DNA of 64,000 bases from Tomocerus qinae. Lineage: Eukaryota > Arthropoda > Collembola > Entomobryomorpha > Tomoceridae. The DNA lies in contig CM034549.1 of the NCBI GenBank assembly GCA_020055645.1, forward strand, positions 24,201,930 to 24,265,929, given 5' to 3'. The notes beneath the pieces were generated by a model. That model was not told the DNA's origin. It ran no database searches and saw only the letters and a program-made list of their open reading frames with translations. Shown in pieces: positions 41,701 through 55,108 of the stretch; position 1 is the first letter of the stretch; each line of letters begins with the position of its first letter. A program made the position numbers and the translations under genes.

Positions 41701-44700
41701 GAAAATCCAAATACAAAATGATGTCCAAAGCATTAGTTTGATCTTTTCAACGAAAGCTTATCAACGAATACGTTTTAAATACGTTTTTAGTTGGAAATGG
41801 ATTCGTTAGAAAGTAGATTCGTTGAAATGAAGATATGTGTACTGCGATTGGTCGTAAGTTTATTTCGTGGTACAGATCTTTCGCTAAAATCTTGTCTTCG
41901 AAATGTATTTCGTTGAAAAGCCCTAGATAAATGATGTAGATGTCCAACAACGCAATACAACGTGCGAAGTGTAAGTTTTAGTAACCTTTAGATCATTTAT
42001 TACGCGCTTAATGAGCTAAACAAGTCGGTTGAAAGTTGTTCGAAGATCATCCACCTGCTCATGTTCCTTTCAGCTTGGTTGAGTAGGTACATAAAGTAAG
42101 CAGTTACGGAAACGAGTGTTATTGGCATTTTGACAGAGTCTGTTTACTTGAGATAAGAGTGTGAGAACTACGTTGATCATATCTCTAATCGTAAAGTAGG
42201 AAAGTGTCGGGAAATGTCATTTTAAAACTGGATATCTATTCCCTTTGTGCACAATATCTTAGTAAACGACAGTTTGTCTCAGAAATAAACTTATCTACAA
42301 GGTAAAAGTAACGCAGCAGCAATGAAAATGGAAATCCGCAGGCTTAGAAAGTAGAACAACTATTACTAACAATAACAAATACTTTTGGCATATTGTCTAC
42401 TTTATTATGGCTGGTTTCAAATTTTTCAGAGTTGAGCATGATCTTTAGGAAAACTTTTCTTCAAGGCTACATCTCACCGATTTGACAAAGGACGGTTTTA
42501 TTTTTCTAGGAAAATTAGGAAACAAATGTAAACAAAAGTGCATTGAACAAGGCGAAAATAACTTTTAACCTTAGAGTAATAGCACAAAAGATGGAAATAA
42601 AATGTAACACCTTATTTCATTGCCGTAAGTCGTATCTATCATCACCAAATTTGCATTTTGTGAGAAATTCTGCCATCCGAGAAGCTTATCGGATACAAAA
42701 AAGTCTATTTATAATTTCCTGTTACCATTTTCGTCAGATTTTCAATCTGAAGAGTCTAAACAGGATTTGTGCAGGAAGAAATGCGCAGGAGACAACCCTT
42801 TACTAGTTCGCTCTTTATTTATGCTCCCATAAAATCTAATTTAACTTCCATTTTTTTTGCCACCGACTAAATATCCAATATAAATAGCATCGATATAGAT
42901 TTCAACAAGAACATCTTAAGGGGGAGAAAGTGGCAATCCATTTTCACTAGGCAGGCGGGCATCTCAACACTAGACCAGGATATTTCTATGTAAGTAGACA
43001 GGAGAATTGTGTGAGATATTCTGTCGTTACGTAACAAATGGCAGTGTTTTTTGCAAACAGGAATCACAAAAAATCGTATACCGACTGATGTTTAGCATTT
43101 GCGTAAGACTATTGATTTGTAGGAAGATTTTCCTCTATTTCAATTTGTGTATATATTTACTACGATAACATCTATATGTGAATATTTTGTTGCTGAACAA
43201 GTCTTAAAATATTTGGTAGAATGGCCGAAGGGAATAATTTTGTAGGAAATGGAAAGATATTTGGGAAAATGAAATGTTGCTGTCCATAGCATCAAATCGT
43301 AGGTTGAAAATTAGATTTAATTGTGAGTGAACTGGACATTGAATAAACTTTGCTTTCCCATCAAGAACGGAAAATGATTTGGGATATTCAATTCCCAATG
43401 ATGAGATTATAGTATGAACCTTGGAATTGTTTTTCTTTTGGTTTGATTTGCCTCCAGATTGACCAAATGCAGTTGGGCCTTCCAAGTAGAGACTACTTTC
43501 TAAATTACTCGAGAGAAGTGAAAGCATATCACATGTACATGTCGGAACTGGCCGTGCTCTTCAATGCAAACCAAACTTTCGCCATCGCCGACTTGAGAAA
43601 AGTTATCGAATTTGAGACACAACTTGCCAATGTACTGTATTAGGTTTTTATTGAGCCTCTGTCGTGAATTATTAACCCTTTAGTACTGAAAGCTTTTACT
43701 TTGACACAGGTTTCCATCCCAGAAGCCGATCGTCATGATACAGGTCAAATATACCGTAAGAACACTCTTCGAAGCCTGGAGTTAGAAATCCCGGAATTTA
43801 ATTGGAGAGAATATTTTCAAAGTTTCCTCAGTACAGATTTAACAAACGACGAGCCAATTGTCTCTTATGCTTTTCCCTATCTTAGAGATATGGCTCAAAT
43901 TCTAAAACATACAGAAAAAAGGTATTCAAGATTAACTAATTATAACGTGCATAAATATAAATATCCTTTTCCAAATTAGAACAGTGCAAAATTACATAAT
44001 TTGGCGACTACTCATGGATCTCACCTCACATTTGGTCGACAAATTCCAAGAGAAGAAAATAGAGTTCCGCCAGGTTCTCATGGGAGTGACGACTGAAAGA
44101 GATCGTTGGCATCAATGTGTAGAATGGACAAATAAAAAACTGGGAATGGCTCTTGGAGCTCTTTTCATCCGGGACAACTTCGATTCTTCTGCCAAGGTTA
44201 GTTTCACCATCTTTCTATCAATTGAATGCACTAAATGTATTTCTTTAACATCCTCATTTACATTTAAGCATCCAACAAACTTCAACAAAACATTTACAAC
44301 ACACAAAGGATTGCTTTCCCTACCGTAAAATGTTGCATTTTTATTCCGTTTCTTTAAATAATTTTCGTGTAACACTCCATTTATTTCTATTTTTACCGCA
44401 TTCCTTCCTCCTGGGTAAACACAAAGAATTGGAAACGCTAACAGATCAACTAAGAAATTGTATTTAGTGAATTGGTATGTTGGTGGGTGAATTGATATAC
44501 GTTTCTTCCGATTAGACGAGTAGTACAAGTATCGATTAAGCTTAACATTCGAATCTTTGACTGAAGTATCTGTTGGGGTTACATTTCTAAGCATTACGAC
44601 TGTTTTTATCGTTTTCCAATACATTCCAAAGGAATCTAACGCATTATTACGTATACATTAATGTCCTTTCAGTCTGACTTTCTCTTTCTCCTCCTTCCCA

Positions 44701-47700
44701 TTCCACAACCGTTTTCTTTTAGTGCTTCCATTCACTCCTATAAAGATTACATCATTCATTGAACACTTATAATTCTTTTCCCCAACATTGCTACATTCAT
44801 ACTCTAAACTATCTTTCAACTCACTTAGTATTGGCCACACACAACTCAAAGAATTGTCATTATCGCAAATAACCCTATGTTTAAAAAAAACCTATTTGTT
44901 GCACATCCTCTTTCATTTCAATGAACAAATGCTTTCTAACTTTTAACTGTACATTCTAATTGCTATCTGTAAATAGTTCACGCATTCCACAGTGATTTCT
45001 ATTCAAATTGCAGTACATATGATTTTATCGCAAATGTATTCCGATACTACAATATCTATTTCGGAAATCTGAAATCTAACACAACCAACAAAAAATTGTA
45101 AAAATCACGAATCTATTTAAATCAATGTTCAATGATAAATAGATTTGAACGTAATAATGTAATACGGGTTTTACATTGGATGATTTTCATCTAAATTATT
45201 TTATGATAAATCATGTAATGTAAAATGTAAATATTTGTTTTGTCATCAAGAAAAGAAAGAAAATGAAGGAAATACTATAAAGGTATAGGGTTAATGTACA
45301 GAATTATATCAATTGTGATTTTATACCTGTTTTGCACATCAAAGGATATATGGAGAATGTGTATATAGTGAGATGGTCAATTTGAAATGTAGGAGTTGTG
45401 AGACAATGGTATGAAATGAGTTTGGTTTGTTTAGGAAACAGCCCAAGAGATGATAAGTAACATCAGAGAGGCGTTTATAGAGTTGTTGGACGTAAACCAT
45501 TGGATGGACGAGCCCACAAGAAAAGTAGCCAAAGAGAAAGCAATAAAGATGAACGAAAGAATTGGATACCCTGAGTTTCTAACGAAAGTCAGTGAACTAA
45601 ACAAAGAGTATCAAAATGTGAGTGAGCCGTTGTGTGCATCAGTAGATAAGGAATCTGAGACAAAATCTATACACGTACTTATAGATAAAGGTATTCTGCA
45701 TAAGGAAGGACTTGTTTGCACTCCCACCCACTTCCCCTAAAGTGTTTTTCGCTGTTGTGTTGGCTGGACTTATTCTAATGATATCATCATTCTGTCTAAC
45801 AATGAGAGAAATTCTAGATTTATCCAGCCATCTCAATTGATATTGTAGCCCTTGGCTTAACTTACAATTTTTAAAACGCACGAAACATGTAGGCGGATTT
45901 ATTCTTGGACGAATGTTTCTCTACGACCATTCTCATAGAAAATAATGATACTACTTTTCTCGAGAAATTGTCCTAGATCCAGGATACTTTTTTTATGCAT
46001 CACAAAAATATCATTTTCAATGTAAAGAGCTATCTATTGTCAGATTATCACATTGAAAATGGTACAATTTGCCTCTTGAAGTATTTGGACTTACTAGATT
46101 ATGCACTTTGGGAGAAAATCATGCTCCGGGTGAAAACAGGAAATTGTTTGAGAAGGAACAAATGTTTCCTGTGAGTAGTTTCTACACGTTTTAACGAAAA
46201 TTGTATTTACTTGAAGGTATTCTTTGTATTGATTTTATCAGCAAGGTTAACTTCCGTAAAACTATTTGGAAACAATGTGTATGTTTAAAGACATAAACAA
46301 ACATTGCTATATATATCCAATGACAGACGTTGTTTTTGATGGGCAGTGTAGGATTTATTATCCTTCTTGTGTAGCTCACTGTTCGCAGAAGTCAGTTTCT
46401 CCAAAACATCATCAGCATGGGCCGTTGGAAAGCTTCGCAAATGATGGGCAAGCTTAGGAGTCCAGTCAACAAGGATAAATGGTCTACAGAACCGGCTGTT
46501 GTAAACGCCTTCTACGATCCCAACAAAAATGATATCGGTTCGTAAAATACTCTTATGTGTTTATGTAATTTTACCCTCTTTTTATAGTCGTATAAAGGTG
46601 CGCATCTAAGTTCAAAGATCTTTCCTCTTCCTTCCTTTTCTACGAATTCATCAAAACATGGGATACCACTTCATTATAGTACATCCTGGAGAAATTTACC
46701 AACGATAATGTACATTCTGCTCAAAATCATACCCTCTGAACTTTGAACCCTTTTCACTGCTTTCACTATCTCGAGTTGCAAGTTTGAACCATTCTGTCAT
46801 ACCCTAAAGACGGAAAATGTCTAATATAATCAATTATTTCACAATCACTAACACCAATTTGAAAATGGGAAATAAATGCATGAAGCTATGTACAAATATA
46901 TTCGATATGTCGATAAGGAGATTTTTATGACCAATATGACTAATTTTGAATAGAATTTTGTAGCTGTCTACAAATTCAGTACAAAGGATTTGCTGCATTA
47001 TAATGTTCCTTTGTTTTGGTAGTTTTTCCAGCAGGAATTCTTCAGCCGCTTTTCTACAGCCAGCATTTTCCAAAATCGTTAAATTATGGAGGTAAATGTG
47101 TATCATTACTTACTTTTAATGCTACTTGTACTCACAGAGCATTACACTGGCACCTGTTATATCTATAGTATGTGATACGAATTAATTATATTGCAATTCA
47201 TATGCTCTTAGGTATCGGAGTTGTCATAGGTCATGAAATTACCCACGGATTTGATGATAAGGGTAACTGAATAGTTCTTCCATGTATTTTGTTTAAAATT
47301 TCTCAGAAATGTGAAAGATTTTCTATTTTCTGATGTGAACGTACAGGAAGACAGTTCGACAGTGAAGGGAATTTGAAGGAGTGGTGGAATAATGAAACGA
47401 TAGCATCATTTCGAAACCAGACTCAATGTATTATTGATCAGTACAGCTCATATCGTATCGAAAATCATAAAATAAATGGTAAGATGACTCAAGGAGAAAA
47501 CATTGCAGACAATGGAGGCTTAAAACAAGCATATCGGGTAAGTTTGTGAAAGCAATATTTTTTCTGTGGGAAAGTTCTCTTCATTTAATCGCAAGATCCA
47601 GTTATAAATTGCATGGATATAGTAGATTACGAGTGACTGGTAATTTGGCAAGAGATTCTAGCCAAATCCTGAACTAATGACCAAGATCAAGTATTTAGCT

Positions 47701-49189
47701 TATTACCACTTTGAGTTAACTTGAGACTGGGCTCGTATACTTATTAGTAGACGAAAGTCGTGAATGAAAATACCATTAGACTAGCGATCAGCATTTGTGA
47801 GTTTATCTAATTACGAAAAATATAGTATATCCCCGTCTATATATAAGATATGGGAGTTGGACGTGTTTTTGAACTCAGTAGAGCAGCACCACGAATTCGA
47901 GCATCCTTTCCTAAGTAAAAGAGCATACATACATAATTCAATCAAGGTGTTGAGACAGGAAACAGAATACTGAACATGTAGCATCCTACCCGAATTTATC
48001 TCCTAGCTTTTGCTATTATGTTTTACTCAATGCTACTCTAATCCTAATGAATTTACTGTTTTCTCTCTTTATTGGAGTACAGGTATTTATTTTAATTTGA
48101 CTATTTATTCAAGTACTAGCAGCAAAATTGAAATCTACTATTTGTTAATACAAAGTATTAACCTTTGGTTGAAATTGTTATGGATGACGGTAAAAAAATC
48201 TACTATTGGTAAATACAAAGTATTAACCTTTGGGTGTATTTATGTATACCGGTAATTTAATTACGTGAGTAGGCTAATCTTTCTGTACACGAATAAAATC
48301 CCAAGAAAAGTGTAGGTGGAATTTAGTAGTTAGCGAAAGACAGGGAATAAGAAATGAATACCTACATAATTAATTGGGTAGATACATTATTTGTTGAAAA
48401 TTTAATTTAATCTTGAGTGTACCTACAAACGTGAGTAGCAGAGTTGTAGTGTATTTCTAGAAGTAGTTATTCTAATGGGACAAGATACGTCAACTCATTT
48501 CCTGAAAGTAGAATACCATTGCATCACACAAGAAAGAGATAGCGCACATACCACAGGTTGATGTATCCTCTACATAGACGTAATATCTGTCCATATATAG
48601 AGAATGTACGTCTTCAGAGCCAAAAATACGTGCAGCGACCCAAAAAGATCCTTATCATAATGAAAATGGTTTATATAATACTGCAGTGCAGTGCATATTT
48701 CTAGGTTTTACGAGAATTCAGGATGTTAATTAATTAAATATGGCATTTATACGAACTGTTTGAGTATACGAAGCTAAGGCTTGTAAATAAATAAAACTGA
48801 AAGCTGAGAATAGGATCGTGGGTTGGAAACGGAAGTACTAAAGTTATAATGAGATGAAAAGTACAATTTAAATGGATTTATTGAAGGAGGAAAGAAATAA
48901 TTTACATTTACAGGCATTCAAGAAGTGGGAATCGAAACATGGTACTGAGCCCCTCCTCCCTGGTCTTGAATGGATGTCTCACGATCAGTATTTCTATCTG
49001 AATTACGCCCAAATCTGGTGTGGATCTATGAGACCTGAAGATCTTCTCAATAAAGTCCGCTCTGCTGTGCATTCTCCAGCACCCATTCGAGTCCTTGGCC
49101 CCTTGTCCAATTCTCATGATTTTGCCAGGGCGTACCGATGTAAAGCCAACTCCCCAATGAACCCAAAAGAAAAATGTAATGTTTGGTAA
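35747..49189 (+). CDS. M13 zinc metallopeptidase, neprilysin/ECE type
   Basis: Fifteen exons join in frame: 35747-35972, 38659-38700, 39531-39692, 39766-39849, 39982-40098, 40172-40260, 43458-43631, 43710-43921, 43980-44196, 45435-45617, 46375-46537, 47023-47091, 47212-47262, 47347-47537 and 48914-49189. Counting from the ATG at 35828 gives 724 residues; the exon is open back to its acceptor, so an upstream coding exon may add residues. It is a type II membrane protein: anchor at about residues 22-48, then [12 protein letters not shown], substrate-binding NAFY (519-522), zinc site HEITH (560-564), third ligand in ENIADNGG (E620, D624) and the family's C-terminal CNVW. These enzymes cleave small extracellular peptides such as neuropeptides. 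All catalytic residues are present, so it should be active. Confidence 0.9.
41590..41951. repeat. Degenerate tandem repeat rich in TTCGTTGAAA
   Basis: Inside intron 6 of the M13 peptidase. Two diverged copies (about 41600-41733 and 41785-41951) share the order: TTGG-A, GTAGA-TCGTTGAAAT-AAGAT, a TTCGT element, ATCTTGT, TATTTCGTTGAAAA, then ATGATGT-GTCCAA. Variants of TTCGTTGAAA or its complement occur many times, often about 25-50 bp apart. It is either an old tandem duplication or a clustered binding-site array; no coding potential. Confidence 0.5.
48131..48233. repeat. 38-bp direct repeat
   Basis: Bases 48131-48168 and 48196-48233 match at 36 of 38 positions (offset 65 bp), within the last intron of the M13 peptidase. 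It is probably a local replication-slippage duplication. Confidence 0.7.
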
Positions 49190-51344
49190 GGATGGCAAAA
49201 TGATGAAGCACATCTTGTAGATTTATAGTCAATTTTCAATAACCCACCTGACACACTCATTTCTACGTTATCCTGCCTCTAATGTACGTAAATACCAATA
49301 TACCTCATGTCTGTTTACAAACAATAGCCTTTCATATTAAATATCGCTTTTTCTTATCCTTTCTCCAAAATCTACATACTCCTACTAACATAACATAACA
49401 TTACAATACATATACATTGACTTTTAAAAAATCTAGTGTACTTGTGATGAATGACAGGTAAATATAATTAGATTATTTAACTTGTAATTACCATTAAATG
49501 GAAACAAAACACAAAACATACCTGTAATATACTTGTGTGTAAATGTGAGTTTATCTGTAACATTTAGTATAAGGTTTTACTCTTTCAATCTAAATTATTG
49601 ATAAATTCAGAACACCAAGTTGTATGACAGGTGTTTACAAAACTAGTAGATAACTGAATCTGTATTACTATAAATATTTGTTTGTTAACATGTAAGTACT
49701 AACTTAGTATTATCATTGAGAATTAGAGAATCGAATTCATTTCAGGTATAGATCTATTTGCATTCGATATTGAATATAGGTGCAATGGGCGTTAACAATT
49801 ACAAATAGTTGTCTCGTTACTAGTGTTTATAATAATTGTGTTTTTGGCAGCTATGTTATATAACATCATCTAGTGTAAATTTCGCACTGAAAGTTCCTCC
49901 ATAAATACTTAATATGTATAGCTATGTGTGTAGTTACCTAATCTATATAGTAGTTAGTAATTAAATGGTATTCTAAAAATATTGCAGCTTTTGCTAATTC
50001 ATTCATGCTAATATTATGCTTATACTAAACTTCTTATTGTACTATTACTAAATAAATAAACTTGAAAATGGATAAGTATTCATTTGAAAAATGTTACAGG
50101 TGACTATGCAATGCTAGATGTCTGGTATACAAATAAAAAATTGTAAAAGATCCAAAAAGTAAGCTTTGCAATAAAAATCCCATTTATTTATTGCTATGAA
50201 GTAGTTACACAATTACAGATATTTGTTATGCTAAATTCATATAGATATTAAATACATGTATACTCAAAGCAGATACGACGAGATGGGTCTCTATCTTTTT
50301 CTAATTTGACTACATTTTAGGCAAAGAAATAGGAAGTACTGCTTGGTATCTCTGTTTAAAATTTGATTCTACAGTTTATATATGTCATGATTAACTTAAA
50401 GACAAGTACTTACCCGAGATTAGCTAAAATTGATCACATTAACAAATGAGACAAGTCACGGCACTCACAGAACTGTACTTTGTTTACTTTCTCTACGGCA
50501 CATTGATGTGATTCTACTAGACTGCTACTGTTTATAAATCTTAAGCTTTTGTCAATTTCTTTATAATAAATGGCATAATTAGTTGTTTCATGTTTGCATA
50601 TTATATTTAGCTCTTTTATCATATAGGTATTAAGAAGACACGAGCTGTTTACTCATTTATATCAAAGTACACACACTACCTCGCTACATTTACAATTTAC
50701 ACACTCGACAAGGTACAAAAATTAAACCAAATTTTCTATAGTAAAGCGTTTTTCATCTCATTATTCTTATAACGTTATACTATAGTAGATTTCTTTACTA
50801 GAATTAGGCTGCACTATTTTCTCTACCTAAATGTAAATGAAATGCGAAGTTATAGTATATTGCGCTGCTTGACTGATTTAGTACCTACCCTACATATTTA
50901 GCTACTTAAATTACTTAGCCAACTTGTACTAGGAAGAGTAAATACTATTCTTACCTCATACGTATCTTTTACTGCTGTCATTATATTTAATTTTACATTT
51001 ATTAGGTAATTGTGGATAATAATTTATTGATACGTTGTTTGTTGTAGCAGTTCAGTTTTCACTTGGCTTGTATACTTATTTTCATTTATTAATTCTGTAT
51101 AGTAAATTGTGTTTTCTGTAAGGGGTTTTGGTCTCCTCTCTTCTTGTTTGTAAAGTAGGCAGGCTCTTGTTCTTCAAAGAACACGAATATGTAAATAGTT
51201 TCAGTGTGCTCTGTATTTTTCTTGTTGAGCGATAGAGAAATAAGTAGGTAGATAGGTAGTAGTAGCAGGTAGTAATTTACATAAATTCCAACATGGTACG
51301 GGTTGGCAGGTTAACTTTATCCTGGTTTGTCTGTGCAAGCAGCA
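49190..51344. other. Convergent 3' flanks of the M13 peptidase and RETREG
   Basis: AT-rich non-coding DNA. Plus-strand AATAAA pairs at 50051-50060 could end the peptidase transcript. On the minus strand TTTATT at 51085-51090 is a plausible RETREG poly(A) signal about 255 bases past its stop. The short open frame at 50434-50622 (-) resembles nothing. Confidence 0.5.
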
Positions 51345-52638
51345 TTAGAAGTGAATCAACTCGAAAGAATTTGATGTCGATGAAGAGCTTGACTCGAAGT
51401 GCTTTGTGTCAAACAGAAATTCATCATCCGGGTCGGAGTCTTGGTCAAAGTCAGGTAGACCCGTTGAAGGAGTAAGAGATTCAGGTTGAGGAGACGACTC
51501 CCGGGGCTCCGGGCTTATTCTTGCAGGTGACAATCGATTCAGGAGAGATGTAGTGAAATTCGCCCGCGGCTCTGAAATCTTTTCATCGGGCTCTTCACTA
51601 GTTTCTGAGCTTCCGTTCTTGGATTTTTTTGAGCGTGTAATTGCATCCACACGTGAAAGGTCAGGGATAAGGTCGGAAAATTCTAAATCAAAACACAGGA
51701 ATAAAAGACTGAACTACTACACCAACTCCATTAAGGAATCGCCATTCTAAATTGTTAAACAAACATTTTTAACGTCATTTCTGGGATAATTACCGTTTGG
51801 TGATGCTCCAGCATCTCCACCATTGGGAGGACTGAAAATGTCTTTTGGTAAGTACTTCATTAGTGGTCCTACCATAAAAAGAGCATTTGAGATCACAAAT
51901 AAGAAAGTAAGGAAGTCCAACTGGGATCCAATTTTCGCCAAAATTACCCACAAAACGCAAGTTCCTATGGCCCACTGCACAAAACAACGAAAATGTTTCT
52001 ACATAAACATACATACTTAAGCAATTGCTTATAACTATTTATTATATACACTTTAGAAGAATATACACTTATCTCTAATTTATTAAATCTCGATTGCTTA
52101 CCCTCACTATATCTCAACAATAAATTATTATCATTTAATTTAATTGAAGCTTTCAGGTAAATCGACAATGGTAGCGTTCCTAATAAACCTGGATTAAAAT
52201 TAATTATTTACCATAGTGTGATTTTCATGTCTTAAAGCTGTCCAGGAAGTCCAAATAGTCTTTCCAAAATTGCAAGTGACTTGTTCAAAATCGTAAGTAG
52301 ATAAAGTAGTCCATTCTTCGTGATCTGGAGGATCGACAAGGACCTCAGGGCGGATACGATGTTTCCATAAGTATCTTAGGTAGTAACATAAAAGTGCTAA
52401 TGGTAGTACACACAATGGTCTTTGGCGTATAAGGAACCTGAAATAGTTTAAATACACATTAGTTAATTAACCTGTAGTACTCAACAAAATTTTTCAATTT
52501 ATACAAATTGCTTATAAAAGAAGTGAACCACAATGTCAATTGGGTTACTTACCACAATATAATATTGATAGAAATAATAGCAGCAGCTGACTTGTAAGGT
52601 TTTGTCCACATAAGTAAATTGACTAGATTTGCGTCCAT
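51345..52638 (-). CDS. RETREG: RETREG/FAM134-like ER-phagy receptor
   Basis: Four coding exons on the minus strand: 52638-52553, 52437-52212, 51974-51794 and 51682-51345, joined in frame to 276 residues. The start is the first ATG after an in-frame stop (TAA) contributed by the preceding leader exon. It has a reticulon-homology layout: a first hydrophobic hairpin at about residues 15-53 beginning LLMWTKPYKS, the FAM134-type linker WKHRIRPEVLVDPPD, and a second hairpin at about 105-147. The cytosolic tail is Ser/Pro/acid-rich and ends in NSFELIHF, a FELI core matching an LC3/GABARAP-interacting motif. FAM134 proteins bend ER membrane and deliver it to autophagosomes. The match is from remembered family features; a reticulon or ARL6IP1 relative is less likely given the linker and motif. 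Confidence 0.8.
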
Positions 52639-52770
52639 TTCTTCAATTTTAGCAATCACACGGTTATCTATATTTCGAGACTGCAGATAAACAACAAAAG
52701 AATCGATATCATTTACAAATTCTGATTAATTTTATAGATAGCTTAGCTTGAGATTTAAATTACAACTTAC

Positions 52771-52900
52771 TTAATCTTCCAGAAACTGAATTGATGATGA
52801 TGATGATAAAACTACATTGACTAATCTTCAGCTATAACACCTATAATAACAATATTTTACATAGATAAATCAATAGAATAGAAGCAAAAGTACAATCACA
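52771..52900 (-). other. Probable RETREG 5' UTR exon
   Basis: On the minus strand a segment with a GATGAT-type microsatellite (52793-52808) ends at 52771 before a GTAAGT donor. Read into the next exon (acceptor at 52681) it places a stop codon in the RETREG frame, so it is non-coding. The upper limit is approximate. Confidence 0.4.
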
Positions 52901-55108
52901 AAAAAAGTGTTTATTATTGTTCTGGTGTGCGTTCAGGTCTCAAGTTCAATGTTTATGTTCACGTTCTGTGGAGTTAATAATCTTTGGAGGGACATAATAA
53001 TACTCTGGCTATACTGTAATTCAGTGATTACTACGTAGTTATATTTATATGATTAAATAGAACGCACATTTCCCAAATTAATGTTTACTCACTAGCACTG
53101 CGTATGTTTAGACAGACTATAGAGTTGTACACAGCAGAATAAACTAATGTTTGATATCATAATAATTCGCATTTAGCACTCCTACTATATGCATAACCTC
53201 AACCATGCAATCCGTCCAATGCAATGCGAGAAAAGGGAGACTGGCTCTCAATGTATTTTTCATTCCCCAAGCCAAGTTTGCGTCATAGAAAATAGAACCT
53301 GAGTACAAACTTCTTTGTGGTTTCCCTTCCTCCCTAAGCTATATATAAAATTGAATGATTCACCTATTAGAAATCGGTGGTAAAATCCTTATCTCACCCA
53401 AACAATTCTAAAGGTGGAACAATATTATTATCTATGAAAAATAATACATTTTTGAAATGATTCTGATTTCCTACTCCGCAACTCTCGAGTCACAATAATA
53501 ATCAGCTGAAATTGGCTTCTACCTTCTACCTCATACCAAGAGCATACACAGATTGTGCATAACTGCCAGCTGCGTCCATTATAGCTTTCTTCTATGCTAT
53601 ATAAGCTCTTATCTACTTCTATGTCTGAATATCATATGTCATGTGCTATTTATTGCACCACATAACACACATTACACGTCCTACTATGTACCTATAATGT
53701 ACATTCTCTAGGTAGCTTGTGATACAACATTTATCCACATACAACATTCATTACCATCATTACTCAACAGATTTTTAAACTTTTGCAGTACAATATGTAC
53801 CTTTAACATGCACATTGCACTACTACCACTATACCATAATTTCTTTGAATTATCTTCGGCATACAAATCCTATGTCTATGCAAACACTTTTAACATGCAC
53901 TTGCACTAGTACTACTAGCATATGCTTCTTTCAATTATCAGTTCACAAGCACTAGGCCAATATGCAAACCACAATGGAAATTAATGGTAGTTAAATTATT
54001 AATCATGTATGTTCTTAATTTTGGTAATCAATTGAAGTACAGCTATTATTTAAACGTACCAAGTACGAACAACTATAATCTAGGAGACCATACATAGAAT
54101 AGTTCAGTCAAGTACATATTATTCATAAAGTTTATTACAAAGTTTATGCATGCTAAGGCTGTTTGCTATGTAAATGCATATAATTATTAGGAGTAGAACT
54201 GTACTTAGAGTAAAAGCGTAGTAGATCAGTAGTTACTGACACTTTTGGCTGGATTTTGTAAATTTTACTGGCATATTGTGGTATTATTTCAATATTGTTT
54301 GTTTGCATGTCGAAAACATCTGTACTACAGTTAAGTTGAGGACTTTTGGCTTCCGTTAAGTTACAAGAAAATTTCGGATTTCCTTTTCCAATTCATTGAG
54401 TTACATTAAAGGGAATTTGCCCATCTGCACAGAGTCCAAGAAATCATATGCCATGCGACGATAAAAATAATGCATAAAAATTTTGTGCTTCTGTGCTTAG
54501 ATTTTAACAGCTTGCAGTAGAGAGAGATGAATTAGTAAAATCTGTCGCATGCATATATGTACCTAACCTAGCGTGTTTGTTCACACTAAATTTAAATGCA
54601 GATGCTGATACACAAATAGATGTAGATCTACCTACTGTGCATGAAAAGTAACTTTGGTTTTGTAGGAGTGGCTTTCAATCCCTAAGTGTAAAAGCAAAGG
54701 TCGACACATCAGGTTACAATCTCCTGTATGTAACTGTATAGACACATCGTGCGCAGCATAACAAGTCATCCTCCATATGATTTTGCCGGTTTTGTGTAAC
54801 ATTCATAGTCGTGCTGTGTAAAAGTCAAGTAAAGTGACATATATAACTCACTTTCATTCACTTTATACCACTTCGGCAAGAAATACAAGTTTCTACTAAT
54901 AAATCCTAAATTGATTTGATTTCTTTTGCATCAAGTAAGTAGTAGGTTTGTAATATTTTGACGTTTCCGTAAACTTATATTGCCTATTGGTAGAAGTACT
55001 AATAATCGAGTAGGAAATGTAAAAGCAATTTGATGAATATTTTATTAATCTAGTCCACATGTTCAGTACTAAAGTGTAACCAATAATATTTGCATTTATT
55101 GTTTCAGA
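52901..55108. other. Intergenic, RETREG to MGST3-A
   Basis: Divergent spacer holding the promoters of RETREG (-) and the first MGST3-like gene (+). An acceptor (TTTCAG at 55102-55107) directly precedes the MGST3-A start codon, so that gene has at least one untranslated exon somewhere here that I could not place. No coding sequence recognised. Confidence 0.5.

Noticed and set aside
44112..44624. 170-codon minus-strand open frame across M13 peptidase exon 9 and the next intron
   Set aside because: It is antisense to a certain coding exon, its intronic half shows no domain, and it has no supporting splice or poly(A) context.
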